Assembly (NCBI RefSeq): GCF_002157835.1
Contig: NZ_CP020809.1
Coordinates: 6,076,001-6,140,000, forward strand
Source of the DNA: Mycobacterium dioxanotrophicus
GTDB lineage: Bacteria > Actinomycetota > Actinomycetes > Mycobacteriales > Mycobacteriaceae
Reading direction: 5' to 3'
DNA length: 64,000 nt
This document shows, one piece after another, positions 43,164 through 52,076 of this stretch. The position numbers and the translations under genes were made by a program. Position 1 is the first letter of the stretch. Each line of letters starts with the position of its first letter. The notes under the pieces are model-generated. The model made no database searches. It was not told where the DNA came from and was given only the letters and a program-made list of their open reading frames with translations.

Positions 43164-45050
43164 TCACGCGGCCGTTACAGCGTCATCGGCGAACTGCGTG
43201 TAGTACAACTCGGCGTACCGACCGTCGCGGGCCAGCAGCTGTTCGTGGGTGCCGCGTTCGACGATGCGTCCGTCCTCGACGACGAGGATGAGATCGGCGG
43301 CCCGCACCGTCGACAATCGGTGGGCGATGACCAGTGAGGTGCGGCCGTCGAGCGCCTCGGCCAGAGCGTGCTGCACGGCGGCCTCCGAGGCGGTGTCCAG
43401 CGATGCCGTCGCCTCATCCAGTACCACCACCCGTGATCGCCCCAACAGCAGGCGTGCGATGGTCAACCGCTGCCGCTGTCCTCCTGACAGACGGTATCCC
43501 CGCTCACCGACAACTGTGTCCAACCCGTCGGGCATCGCCGCGACGACATCGTCGAGCCGGGCCCGGCGCAGGGCCTCCCAGAGCTGTTCGTCGGACGCGT
43601 GCGGGGCGGCCAACTTCAGGTTGGACCGGATCGACTCGTGAAACAGATGCCCGTCCTGGGTCACCATGCCGACGGTGTCCTTGAGCGACGCGAACGTCAC
43701 GTCACGGACGTCGACACCGTTGAGGGTGATCGAGCCGCTGTCGACGTCGTAGAGCCGGCCCAGCAGCGACGCGATGGTCGACTTGCCCGCGCCTGACGAA
43801 CCGACCAGCGCCACCATCTGCCCGGGCGCCGCGCTGAACGAAATGCCGTGCAGCACTTCGTCGCCGCCGCGGTCATCGAGCGTCGCAACCTCCTCGAGCG
43901 ATGCCAGCGACACTTTGTCCGCCGATGGATAGGAGAACCGGACGTCGTCGAACTCGACCGCGACAGGGCCGTCGGGCACCGAAACGGCATGCGGCTTCTC
44001 GGCGATCAGCGGCACCAGGTCGAGCACCTCGAAAACCCGCTCGAAAGACACCAGCGCACTGGCGATTTCGACCCGCGCGTTCGCGAGCGCGGTCAGTGGC
44101 GCATACAGCCGGGTGAGCAGCAGCGCCAGCGACACGACGGCGCCGGCCTGCAGGTGCCCGCCGATGGCCAGCACCCCGCCCAGCCCGTAGACCACGGCCA
44201 GGGCGAGCGCCGACATGAGGGTCAACGAGTTCATGAACGTCGACTGCAGCATGGCCGTGCGCACCCCGATGTCGCGCACCCGGTCGGCGCGCGCCGCGAA
44301 CTCGTCGGACTCGCGGTCCGGATCGCCGAACAGCTTCACCAGTGTCGCGCCGGGAGCCGAGAAGCGTTCTGTCATCTGGGTATTCATCGTCGCGTTGTGT
44401 GCGGCGGCCTCGCGCGACAGCCCCGCCATGCGGCTGCCGATGCGGCGGGCAGGCACCACGAACAACGGCAGCAGCGCCAGCGACAGCAACGTGATCTGCC
44501 ACGAGATGCTCAGCATCACCGCCAGCGTCAGGGTCAGGGTGACCACGTTGGCGACGATGCCCGACAGCGTGTCCGAGAACGCCCGCTGCGCGCCGATCAC
44601 GTCGTTGCCCAATCGGCTCACCAGCGCCCCGGTGCGCGTGCGGGTGAAGAACGCCACAGGCATGCGCTGCACGTGGTCGAACACCGCCGTGCGCAGATCC
44701 AGGATCAGGCCCTCCCCGATGTTCGACGACAGCCACCGCGTCACCAGCGACACCACCGCCTCGGCCAACGCCACCGCCGCGATCACCACGGCCAACAGGA
44801 CCACCGCAGACGACGGGCCGCCGCGGGTGATCGCGTCGACCACGCGCCCGGCCAGCACCGGCGTCGTCACCGTCAGCAACGCACTGACCACACTGATCGC
44901 GACGAACCACCCCAGCCTGCGGTGGTGACGTGCGGCGAACCGCCAGATACGCGCCAACAGCCGTTTGTCCGCCAGTGCGCGCAGGTCCCCGCCACCGCGG
45001 GCATGCGCCTGCCGGTACAGCGTCTGCCGCGCCACCGATTCCATACTCAT
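43164..45050 (-). CDS. ABC exporter half-transporter, canonical
   Basis: A 628-residue type IV exporter with complete motifs: LVGSSGAGKSTI, YRLSGGQRQRLTIARLLL and RVVVLDEATASLD. It has a short extra loop before Walker A (SLASLEEVATLDDRGGDEVL). With every catalytic residue intact it probably works as a homodimer, separate from the heterodimer encoded 38 bp downstream. ATG 45050 has GGTGAGG about four bases upstream and is preferred to GTG 45059. Confidence 0.87.
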   Translation of the reverse strand: MSMESVARQTLYRQAHARGGGDLRALADKRLLARIWRFAARHHRRLGWFVAISVVSALLTVTTPVLAGRVVDAITRGGPSSAVVLLAVVIAAVALAEAVVSLVTRWLSSNIGEGLILDLRTAVFDHVQRMPVAFFTRTRTGALVSRLGNDVIGAQRAFSDTLSGIVANVVTLTLTLAVMLSISWQITLLSLALLPLFVVPARRIGSRMAGLSREAAAHNATMNTQMTERFSAPGATLVKLFGDPDRESDEFAARADRVRDIGVRTAMLQSTFMNSLTLMSALALAVVYGLGGVLAIGGHLQAGAVVSLALLLTRLYAPLTALANARVEIASALVSFERVFEVLDLVPLIAEKPHAVSVPDGPVAVEFDDVRFSYPSADKVSLASLEEVATLDDRGGDEVLHGISFSAAPGQMVALVGSSGAGKSTIASLLGRLYDVDSGSITLNGVDVRDVTFASLKDTVGMVTQDGHLFHESIRSNLKLAAPHASDEQLWEALRRARLDDVVAAMPDGLDTVVGERGYRLSGGQRQRLTIARLLLGRSRVVVLDEATASLDTASEAAVQHALAEALDGRTSLVIAHRLSTVRAADLILVVEDGRIVERGTHEQLLARDGRYAELYYTQFADDAVTAA

Positions 45051-45106
45051 GTGCCTCACCGTAGAACCTCAACAATTGATGAGGTCAACGACTTCCCGGG
45101 TGTGGC

Positions 45107-45667
45107 TCAGATGAAACCGAAGTAGCCGATCACCCCCGCCGCGGCCACCACGATCAGCGGGTTTGTCTTGGTGAGCAGGAAGATCGCAGTACAGATCGCG
45201 GTGACGGTGTACGCCCGCCAGTCATGGTCGGCGGCGCGGCTCATCACGAGCGAGGTCGCCAGGATCAGGCCGACGGTCAGCGGCGCGAACCCCTTCTCGA
45301 CGGCCCGGCGCAGCTTGGACCGCTCGGCCTTCTGCCAGAACAACGTGACGACGTACACGAAGGTCGCAGCCGGTAGGACCATCGCGATCATCGAGACCAC
45401 GCCGCCGATGATCGCCGCGGCTATACCGCCCGCCTGCAGACCCGCCCCGTAGCCGACCATCGACACGATCAGGATGCTCGGGCCGGGCGCGGTCTGGGAG
45501 ATCGAGAAGAGGTCGGCGAACTGGCTGTTGGTCAGCCAGTGCCTGCCGTTGACGGCGTGCATGTGCATTTCCGGCAGGACCACGTTGCCGCCGCCGATCG
45601 ACAACAGCGACAGCATGCCGAACAGCCCGATGAGCTGCACATAGGTCGCCAGCGAGTGGCTGTTCAC
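45107..45667 (-). CDS. Chromate transporter, second (short) ChrA subunit
   Basis: A 186-residue CHR-domain membrane protein: SIGGGNVVLPEMHMH near the N-terminus, then LFSISQTAPGPSILIVSMVG, GGIAAAIIGGVVSM and about six helices. In single-chain ChrA proteins the two CHR halves are fused; short-chain pairs act together. GTG 45667 overlaps the stop of the first subunit (GTGA). It may export chromate or another oxyanion; function in mycobacteria is not established. Confidence 0.85.
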   Translation of the reverse strand: MNSHSLATYVQLIGLFGMLSLLSIGGGNVVLPEMHMHAVNGRHWLTNSQFADLFSISQTAPGPSILIVSMVGYGAGLQAGGIAAAIIGGVVSMIAMVLPAATFVYVVTLFWQKAERSKLRRAVEKGFAPLTVGLILATSLVMSRAADHDWRAYTVTAICTAIFLLTKTNPLIVVAAAGVIGYFGFI

Positions 45668-46242
45668 GCCGCCGGCTTCTCGCGAACGCCCCGCGGCCAC
45701 GCCCAGATCAAGCTGATCGGCGCCAGGATCGCCAGCGTCCCCAGCAACGGGAACCGCAGCACGCCGTTGAGCACGAACGCCCCGGCGAACAGCAACACCG
45801 GCACCACGCCCGTCAAGCACTTCTGCCCGGTCTTGATCACCATCGTCAGGGTCAGGGCCACCGCGGCGGCCGACGCACCGTGCAGCACACCTTTGACCGC
45901 GGGCACCTCCTTGAAGCGGAAGTACGCGAACGACAACACCAGCACGATCACGAGCGGCATGGCGCACAAACCGACGACGGCGGCAACGGCCCCGGCCATA
46001 CCGCGCATCTTGGTGCCGGCGAACACGGCCATGTTGACCTGGTTGGCGCCGGGCAGGATGCGGCACATCGTCATCGCCGAGAGGAACTCGGCCTCGCCGA
46101 GCCAGCCCTTCTCGACCACCAGCACCTCGCGCGACCAGGCCGAGAGCCCGCCGCCGAACGAGGCCAACGCGATGTGGTTGAACGTCCACGCCAGCTCGAA
46201 CAGCGACACCCGCTGCACTCCAGCGTCGAGCTGCTCACTCAT
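45664..46242 (-). CDS. Chromate transporter, first (short) ChrA subunit
   Basis: A 192-residue CHR-domain protein: FNHIALASFGGGLSAWSREV near the N-terminus, then FLSAMTMCRILPGANQVNMA, the sequence pair GGG and PGxNxxN being diagnostic, followed by FAGTKMRGMAGAVAAVVGLC and about six helices. Its start overlaps the phospholipase-D-like gene's stop by eight bases, and its own stop overlaps the second subunit. Confidence 0.85.
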   Translation of the reverse strand: MSEQLDAGVQRVSLFELAWTFNHIALASFGGGLSAWSREVLVVEKGWLGEAEFLSAMTMCRILPGANQVNMAVFAGTKMRGMAGAVAAVVGLCAMPLVIVLVLSFAYFRFKEVPAVKGVLHGASAAAVALTLTMVIKTGQKCLTGVVPVLLFAGAFVLNGVLRFPLLGTLAILAPISLIWAWPRGVREKPAA

Positions 46243-47224
46243 GGACCAGGTCCGGGTCGTGCGGAAAGTCGTCCTCGTGATGCTGCGAGGGGTCGAGCGG
46301 ATCCGGCGGCTCGTAATGGTGCGACGTTTCCCAGTCGGCGTCGAAGACCTCGCTCAGTTGCCCGACGACCGTCGGATCCTCGACCGTGATGCCCAGCTCG
46401 CGACGCAGATCGAAGGCGCTGCGGTCGATGTTCATCGAACCCACCAGGGCCTGATGGTCGTCGACGATGACCAGTTTGGCGTGCACCCGCAGGTTCTTCT
46501 GCTTGCGCACCTTCACCCCGAAGCGGCGCAACGTCCGCAGTGAGGCGAAGGTGTCGAGGATGTCCCAGTCGCTGATGCCGTGCCTGCCGCCGCACAGCAC
46601 ATGGACGTTGACGCCGCGGCCCACCGCCGCGGCGATATGGTCGAGGATCACCGCATCGACGTACTTGGGGTGCTGGATGCGCAGCCGCTGCTCGGCGGTG
46701 TCGATGAACTTCGCCATGTGATAGCGCGAATTCGAGTTGCTCCACAACAATCCGCGATACACCGTGGGCTCCCATTCCGTATGGGACCAGTCCGCGTCGA
46801 ACACCTCGATGATCTGTGCCACCTGCACGCTGTCGGTGGTGATGACGCCGTAGTCGCGGGTGAGGCTGAAGTACTTCTCGCACAAGTTGAAAGTGGCCAC
46901 CAGAGCGGCCTGCTCGTCGACCACGATCGACTTCTCGTGCGTCACATAGAACGTCGGATTGGACCACTGGACGTTCACCCCGGCAGCGGAGAGTTGTTCG
47001 AACGTCTCGTCATTCGCACGGTCCCCACCCGAGCGCTGCGGGTTCAGCATCACCCGCACGGCAACCCCCGCCCGGTGCCGGTCGATCACCGCGGCCACCA
47101 ACGACGGCTCGGTGAACGTGAACTGTTTTATGAGCAGAGAGTTCTGCGCGGAGGAGACGAAGTCCAGGACCGGTTGCACACCGTCATCGGGTTGGACGAT
47201 GACCCGCGGCGACACAGGCAGCAT
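46235..47224 (-). CDS. Phospholipase D-like phosphodiesterase
   Basis: A 329-residue protein with two HKD motifs: THEKSIVVDEQAALVATFNL (about residues 100-119) and VHAKLVIVDDHQALVGSMNI (about 260-279), which form one active site that cleaves or transfers phosphodiesters. There is no membrane helix or signal, unlike typical cardiolipin synthases, so a cytoplasmic nuclease or phosphatidyl transferase is possible. The gene starts 73 bp from the divergent prrA and may be the first in the chr operon. Confidence 0.82.
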   Translation of the reverse strand: MLPVSPRVIVQPDDGVQPVLDFVSSAQNSLLIKQFTFTEPSLVAAVIDRHRAGVAVRVMLNPQRSGGDRANDETFEQLSAAGVNVQWSNPTFYVTHEKSIVVDEQAALVATFNLCEKYFSLTRDYGVITTDSVQVAQIIEVFDADWSHTEWEPTVYRGLLWSNSNSRYHMAKFIDTAEQRLRIQHPKYVDAVILDHIAAAVGRGVNVHVLCGGRHGISDWDILDTFASLRTLRRFGVKVRKQKNLRVHAKLVIVDDHQALVGSMNIDRSAFDLRRELGITVEDPTVVGQLSEVFDADWETSHHYEPPDPLDPSQHHEDDFPHDPDLVHE

Positions 47225-47297
47225 AAGGGCCGGATGCTAGCACCCAATGGTGTCTGCCAGACGTGCCTGCGCCAATCGGAGTACGTCATCGGGCAAG

Positions 47298-48014
47298 ATG
47301 GCGGGCATGGACAGTTCTGCCGGTGGGGGCTCCCCCCGAGTGCTCGTGGTGGATGACGACCCCGACGTTCTCGCCTCGTTGGAGCGTGGATTGCGGCTGT
47401 CCGGGTTCGACGTGTCGACGGCAGTCGACGGCGCCGAAGCACTGCGCAGCGCCACCGAAACCCGGCCCGACGCCATCGTGCTCGACATCAACATGCCTGT
47501 GCTCGACGGCGTGAGCGTGGTGACGGCCCTGCGCGCCATGGACAACGACGTTCCGGTGTGCGTACTTTCGGCGCGCAGCAGCGTCGACGACCGCGTCGCC
47601 GGACTCGAGGCGGGCGCGGACGACTACCTCGTGAAGCCGTTCGTGCTGGCCGAGTTGGTCGCCCGGGTCAAGGCCCTGCTGCGCCGGCGCGGCTCGTCGG
47701 CGACGTTCTCGTCGGAGACCATCCAGGTCGGTCCGCTCGAAGTGGACATCCCCGGTAGGCGCGCGCGGGTCAACGGGGTCGACGTGGACCTGACCAAGCG
47801 GGAATTCGACCTGCTCGCGGTGCTCGCCGAACACAAGACCGCAGTGCTGTCGCGCGCCCAGCTGCTGGAACTGGTGTGGGGCTACGACTTCGCCGCCGAC
47901 ACCAACGTGGTCGACGTCTTCATCGGATATCTGCGCCGCAAGCTGGAGGCCGGTGGCGCGCCGAGGCTGCTGCACACCGTGCGCGGCGTGGGCTTCGTGC
48001 TGAGGACCCAGTAG
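47298..48014 (+). CDS. prrA: Two-component response regulator PrrA
   Basis: A 238-residue OmpR-type regulator. Acidic pocket in [10 protein letters not shown], the phosphorylated Asp63 in [11 protein letters not shown], conserved Lys in [13 protein letters not shown], then a winged helix (about 145-235) with [20 protein letters not shown] and [16 protein letters not shown]. It is almost identical in wording to M. tuberculosis PrrA (Rv0903c), which is essential and linked to early intracellular growth and respiration. ATG 47298 is favoured (MAGMDSS); ATG 47307 is an alternative. The partner kinase follows. Confidence 0.93.
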   Translation: MAGMDSSAGGGSPRVLVVDDDPDVLASLERGLRLSGFDVSTAVDGAEALRSATETRPDAIVLDINMPVLDGVSVVTALRAMDNDVPVCVLSARSSVDDRVAGLEAGADDYLVKPFVLAELVARVKALLRRRGSSATFSSETIQVGPLEVDIPGRRARVNGVDVDLTKREFDLLAVLAEHKTAVLSRAQLLELVWGYDFAADTNVVDVFIGYLRRKLEAGGAPRLLHTVRGVGFVLRTQ

Positions 48015-48020
48015 ATAGCC

Positions 48021-48052
48021 ATGACGAGCGCTTGCGCGAGGAATCGACAGCC
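48021..48052 (+). repeat. MIRU-like unit between prrA and prrB
   Basis: ATGACGAGCGCTTGCGCGAG plus GAATCGACAGCC lies between the prrA TAG (48012-48014) and the prrB ATG at 48053. AGCCATGA occurs on both sides of the unit (48017-48024 and 48049-48056), like a duplicated target. The ATG at 48021 is out of frame with prrB. Same family as the units at 11533 and 35831. Confidence 0.8.
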
Positions 48053-49393
48053 ATGAGTCTGCTCACCCGGATCTTCCGCCGCACCCCGTCGCTGCGGACC
48101 CGGGTGGCGTTCGCGACGGCGATTGGCGCGGCCATCGTCGTCATCATCGTCGGCACCATCGTGTGGGTCGGTATCACCAACGACCGCAAGGAGCGGCTGG
48201 ACCGTCGCCTCGACGAGGCAGCCGGATTCGCCGTGCCGTTCCTCCCGCGCGGCCTGCACGAAATCCCGCGCTCCCCCAGCGAACAGGACGCCGTCATCAC
48301 CGTCCGGCAGGCCGGCGCCGTCACCTCGAACTCGTCGGTGATCCTGCCCGAGCTCCCGGCGGGCTACGCCGACACCGAAATCGACGGCGTGCGCTGGCGC
48401 GTGCGCACGGTGCAGATCCCCGCCCCCGGGCCCATGTGGGTCGCGGTCGGCGCGACGTACGACGCCACCATCGCCGACACCAACAACCTGCACCGCCGGG
48501 TCATCGTGATCTGTGTGTTCGCCATCAGCGCGGCGACCGTACTGGGTTGGGTGCTGGCCGCTTTCGCGGTGCGGCCGCTCAAACGGCTGGCCCAGCAGAC
48601 CCGGCAGATCGACGCAGGCGACGAGGCACCCGACGTCGAGGTCCGCGGAGCCACCGAAGCCGTCGAGATCGCCGACGCCGTCAACGGCATGCTCCAGCGC
48701 ATCTGGTCCGAGCAGGACCGCACCAAGGCCGCGCTGGCCTCGGCACGCGACTTCGCGGCGGTGTCCGCCCACGAGCTGCGCACACCACTCACCGCGATGC
48801 GCACCAATCTGGAAGTACTGGCCACCCTCGACCTACCCGACGAGCAGCGCAAGGAAGTGGTGAACGACGTCATCCGCACCCAGTCGCGGATCGAGGCGAC
48901 GCTGGGCGCGCTGGAACGGTTGGCGCAGGGCGAGCTCACCACCACCGACGACCACGTCACCGTCGACATCACCGAGCTGCTCGACCGGGCGGCCCACGAC
49001 GCCAGGCGGGTGTACCCGGAACTCGATGTGTCCCAAGCCCCGACGCCGACGGTGATCATCGTGGGCCTGCCGACCGGCCTGCGGCTCGCCGTGGACAACG
49101 CCATCGCCAACGCGGTCAAACACGGCGGGGCGACCCGGGTGCAGCTGTCCGCCGTCAGCTCACGCGCCGGGGTCCAGATCGCCGTCGACGACGACGGTGT
49201 GGGGGTACCCGAGGAAGAACGAACCGTGGTGTTCGACCGGTTCTCGCGAGGGTCGACAGCGTCGCGCTCGGGCTCGGGCCTCGGCCTGGCGCTGGTGGCC
49301 CAACAGGCCGAACTGCACGGCGGGACAGCCGCTTTGGAGATGAGCCCGCTGGGCGGCGCCCGGCTGGTACTGCGTCTGCCGGGGCCGCACTAG
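48053..49393 (+). CDS. prrB: Two-component sensor histidine kinase PrrB
   Basis: A 446-residue membrane kinase, the same length as M. tuberculosis PrrB (Rv0902c). Two membrane helices (about 18-42 and 150-174) bracket an external sensor; then a HAMP domain (173-225), the phospho-accepting His240 in SAHELRTPLTAMRT, and the ATPase domain with AVDNAIANAVKHGG, VDDDGVGVPEEER, SRGSTASRSGSGLGLALVAQ. It phosphorylates PrrA. The start at 48053 was chosen by homology; the ATG 32 bases earlier lies in a repeat and is out of frame. Confidence 0.93.
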   Translation: MSLLTRIFRRTPSLRTRVAFATAIGAAIVVIIVGTIVWVGITNDRKERLDRRLDEAAGFAVPFLPRGLHEIPRSPSEQDAVITVRQAGAVTSNSSVILPELPAGYADTEIDGVRWRVRTVQIPAPGPMWVAVGATYDATIADTNNLHRRVIVICVFAISAATVLGWVLAAFAVRPLKRLAQQTRQIDAGDEAPDVEVRGATEAVEIADAVNGMLQRIWSEQDRTKAALASARDFAAVSAHELRTPLTAMRTNLEVLATLDLPDEQRKEVVNDVIRTQSRIEATLGALERLAQGELTTTDDHVTVDITELLDRAAHDARRVYPELDVSQAPTPTVIIVGLPTGLRLAVDNAIANAVKHGGATRVQLSAVSSRAGVQIAVDDDGVGVPEEERTVVFDRFSRGSTASRSGSGLGLALVAQQAELHGGTAALEMSPLGGARLVLRLPGPH

Positions 49394-49409
49394 CCCTGCG
49401 CGGGCACGG

Positions 49410-49772
49410 TCAGCGAACGGCGAGCAAATCGATGACGAAGATGAGCGTCTTACCCGACAGCCGGTGCCCGGAGCCGGCCGGGCCGTATGCCTGCGCCGGC
49501 GGGATCACCAGCTTGCGACGTCCGCCGACCCGCATGCCCGGGATGCCGTCCTGCCAGCCCTGGATCAGCCCGCGCAGCGGGAACTCGATCGACTCGCCAC
49601 GATTCCACGAGCTGTCGAATTCCTCGCCGGTGTCGTACTCGACGCCGACATAGTGCACCTCGACGTTTCCGCCGGGCACCGCCTCGGCACCGTCGCCGAC
49701 CACCAGGTCGGTGATCACAAGTTCGGCGGGGGCCGGGCCGTCCGGAAATTCGATCTCAGGTTTTGTACTCAC
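49410..49772 (-). CDS. FKBP-type peptidyl-prolyl cis-trans isomerase
   Basis: A 120-residue single-domain FKBP. Family signatures: VEVHYVGVEYDTGEEFDSSW, FPLRGLIQGWQDGIPGMRVG, RKLVIPPAQAYGPAG and LIFVIDLLAV, with the active-site Tyr, Asp, Phe and Trp all present. It catalyses proline isomerisation in protein folding. GTG 49772 gives a normal-length protein (VSTKPEIEFPDG) with no signal peptide, so it is cytoplasmic. It sits where M. tuberculosis has the ompATb operon. Confidence 0.9.
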   Translation of the reverse strand: MSTKPEIEFPDGPAPAELVITDLVVGDGAEAVPGGNVEVHYVGVEYDTGEEFDSSWNRGESIEFPLRGLIQGWQDGIPGMRVGGRRKLVIPPAQAYGPAGSGHRLSGKTLIFVIDLLAVR

Positions 49773-49803
49773 CGGACCAACCGTAGTCGGGCAGACTGGC
49801 CAG

Positions 49804-50052
49804 GTGGCCAAAGATCAGGACATCCTCGCCGAAGTTCACCGACTCGTCGCCGAGGAGCAGGAGCTGCGGGGCAAGCTGCAGCGCAGAGAGATCGACGAGA
49901 CCGAGGAGCGCCAGCGGCTGCAGTCGCTGGAGGTAGCCCTCGACCAATGCTGGGATCTGCTGCGGCAGCGCCGCGCGTTGCGGGAGACCGGGCAGGACCC
50001 TGGCGAGGCCAGAGTGCGTCCGGCCGACGAGGTCGAAGGCTACCGAGGCTGA
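49804..50052 (+). CDS. DUF2630 small protein (Rv0898c-like)
   Basis: An 82-residue, almost entirely helical protein: VAKDQDILAEVHRLVAEEQE then LRGKLQRREIDETEERQRLQ and WDLLRQRRALRETGQDPGEA, the pattern of DUF2630. Function unknown. The start at GTG 49804 is 31 bp from the divergent FKBP start; CAGACT at 49792-49797 could be a -10 box for a leaderless mRNA. The next gene, Rv0897c-like, follows by 13 bp as in M. tuberculosis. Confidence 0.85.
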   Translation: MAKDQDILAEVHRLVAEEQELRGKLQRREIDETEERQRLQSLEVALDQCWDLLRQRRALRETGQDPGEARVRPADEVEGYRG

Positions 50053-50065
50053 CAAGGCGAGTGCG

Positions 50066-51622
50066 ATGAGTGAGAAACGATTCGACGCCGTCGTGGTCGG
50101 CGGTGGGCACAACGGCTTGGTGGCCGCGGCGTACCTGGCCCGTGCCGGACGTCGGGTCCAGGTGCTCGAACGCCTCGACCATGTGGGCGGGGCGGCGGTG
50201 TCCGCCCACGCGTTCGACGGGGTCGACGCCCGGTTGTCGCGCTATTCGTATCTCGTCAGCCTGTTGCCGCAGCGCATCATCGACGATCTGGGCGCCCGCA
50301 TCCGGCTGGCCCGGCGCAGTTACTCGTCGTACACGCCCGATCCGGCCACCGGCGGCCGCACGGGTCTGCTCGTCGGCCCCAACTCGACCTTCGCCGCGAT
50401 CGGCGCCCAGGCCGACGCCGCCGGCTTCGACGACTTCTACCGCCGCGCGTCCCTCATCACCAAGCGGATCTGGCCCACCCTGCTGCAGCCGCTGTGCACC
50501 CGGGCCGAGCTGCGCAGCCAGGTGCTGACCGGCCAGGACAGCGACGCCGAGGCGGCCTGGGAGGCGCTGGTCGACCGGCCGATCGGCACAGCCATCACCG
50601 ACGCCGTCGACAACGATCTGGTGCGCGGCGTGCTGGCCACCGACGCCCTCATCGGCACGTTCGCCGACGTGGACGATCCGTCTCTGATCCAGAACATCTG
50701 CTTCCTCTACCACCTGGTCGGCGGCGGCACCGGCGACTGGGACGTGCCGATCGGCGGCATGGGTGCGGTGACCGGGGCGCTGGCCGCCGCCGCGGCCGGT
50801 TTCGGCGCCGAAATCGTCACCGGTGCAGACGTTTACGCGGTCAACCCGGATGGCGAGGTGCGGTACCGCAAGGATGGGGCCGCGCAACGGGTCGAGGCCG
50901 ACGTGGTGCTGGCCAACGTGACGCCCACCGTGCTGGCCGGGCTGCTGGGCGAACCGGCGCCCGCGGCCGCGCCGGGGGCTCAGGTGAAGGTGAACCTGAT
51001 GCTGCACCGGTTGCCGCGGCTGCGCGACGACAGCGTGACGCCGCAGCAGGCGTTCGGCGGCACCTTCCACATCAACGAGACCTACAGCCAGCTGGGCAGC
51101 GCCTACAAGACGGCCGCCGACGGCTCCGTGCCCGATCCCCTGCCGTGTGAGATCTACTGTCATTCGCTGACCGATCCGACGATCCTGTCCGAACAGCTGC
51201 GTGCCGCAGGCGCTCAGACGTTGACGGTGTTCGGCCTGCACACCCCGCATGCGCTGGCCTCCGGCGATCCCGACCGGATGCGGGACAGGCTCACCTCGGC
51301 TGTCTTGAATTCACTGAATTCCGTTCTGGCCGAACCGATTCAGGATGTCCTGATGGAGGACTCCGCGGGCCGGTTGTGCATCGAGGCCAAGACGACGGTG
51401 GATCTGGATGCGGCGCTGGGCATGACGGCGGGCAACATCTTCCACGGCGCGTTGCGGTGGCCGTTCGCCGAGGAGGACGAGCCACTGGACACCCCGGCCC
51501 GCCGCTGGGGTGTGGCGACCGCCCACGATCGAATCCTGCTGTGCGGCTCCGGATCCCACCGCGGCGGTGCGGTATCGGGCATCGGCGGGCACAACGCGGC
51601 GATGGCCGTGCTGGAGTCCTGA
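50066..51622 (+). CDS. FAD-dependent phytoene-desaturase-like oxidoreductase (Rv0897c-like)
   Basis: A 518-residue flavoprotein. The FAD site VVGGGHNGLVAAAYLARAGR is at residues 10-29, followed by VLERLDHVGGAAVSAHAFDG, and a C-terminal GIGGHNAAMAVLES. The middle part (about 150-420) carries the substrate domain. It resembles the carotenoid-desaturase/PYROXD2 group; the substrate is not known. It is probably in an operon with the DUF2630 gene. Confidence 0.87.
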   Translation: MSEKRFDAVVVGGGHNGLVAAAYLARAGRRVQVLERLDHVGGAAVSAHAFDGVDARLSRYSYLVSLLPQRIIDDLGARIRLARRSYSSYTPDPATGGRTGLLVGPNSTFAAIGAQADAAGFDDFYRRASLITKRIWPTLLQPLCTRAELRSQVLTGQDSDAEAAWEALVDRPIGTAITDAVDNDLVRGVLATDALIGTFADVDDPSLIQNICFLYHLVGGGTGDWDVPIGGMGAVTGALAAAAAGFGAEIVTGADVYAVNPDGEVRYRKDGAAQRVEADVVLANVTPTVLAGLLGEPAPAAAPGAQVKVNLMLHRLPRLRDDSVTPQQAFGGTFHINETYSQLGSAYKTAADGSVPDPLPCEIYCHSLTDPTILSEQLRAAGAQTLTVFGLHTPHALASGDPDRMRDRLTSAVLNSLNSVLAEPIQDVLMEDSAGRLCIEAKTTVDLDAALGMTAGNIFHGALRWPFAEEDEPLDTPARRWGVATAHDRILLCGSGSHRGGAVSGIGGHNAAMAVLES

Positions 51623-51632
51623 CGCGGCAGCG

Positions 51633-52076
51633 TCAGCGCGGCGTGAGCTTCGCCAGGATGGTCAGCAGGGCATCGAGATCGTCGGCGTCGAGGCCGGCCA
51701 ACACGTCCGGTGCCGGGTCGTCGACTGCCTCGATCTGTTCCAGTACTTCGCGGCCCGCGTCGGTCAGTGACACCGTCTTGCAGCGCCGGTTGGCCGGGTC
51801 GACGGTGCGGACCACCAGGCCGCGTTCTTCGAGATCGTTGACCGCGACGGTCGCTGCCGGCGCATCGACGGTCGCGGCGTGGGCGACCTGTTTGACCGTC
51901 ATCGGTTGACGGGCCAACCGCCGCAGGATCCGGATGCGGCTGAACGGCAGGCCGCTGCGTTCGATCACCGCACGCTTCCAACTGTCGCGGTTGTCGAACA
52001 CCAAGGCGGTCAACGCCCGCCACACCTCATCGGCGGCGGTCTGCGCGCCGGGCATCGGCAGCTGTTCAGCCGACAT
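51633..52076 (-). CDS. MarR-family transcriptional regulator
   Basis: A 147-residue winged-helix regulator: LPFSRIRILRRLARQPMTVK, QVAHAATVDAPAATVAVNDL and the wing RTVDPANRRCKTVSLTDAGR. ATG 52076 overlaps the end of the MFS gene by 11 bp, so efflux pump and regulator are cotranscribed. A large palindrome at the MFS start codon is the likely operator. Longer starts (52106) would lie wholly inside the MFS gene. Confidence 0.87.
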   Translation of the reverse strand: MSAEQLPMPGAQTAADEVWRALTALVFDNRDSWKRAVIERSGLPFSRIRILRRLARQPMTVKQVAHAATVDAPAATVAVNDLEERGLVVRTVDPANRRCKTVSLTDAGREVLEQIEAVDDPAPDVLAGLDADDLDALLTILAKLTPR

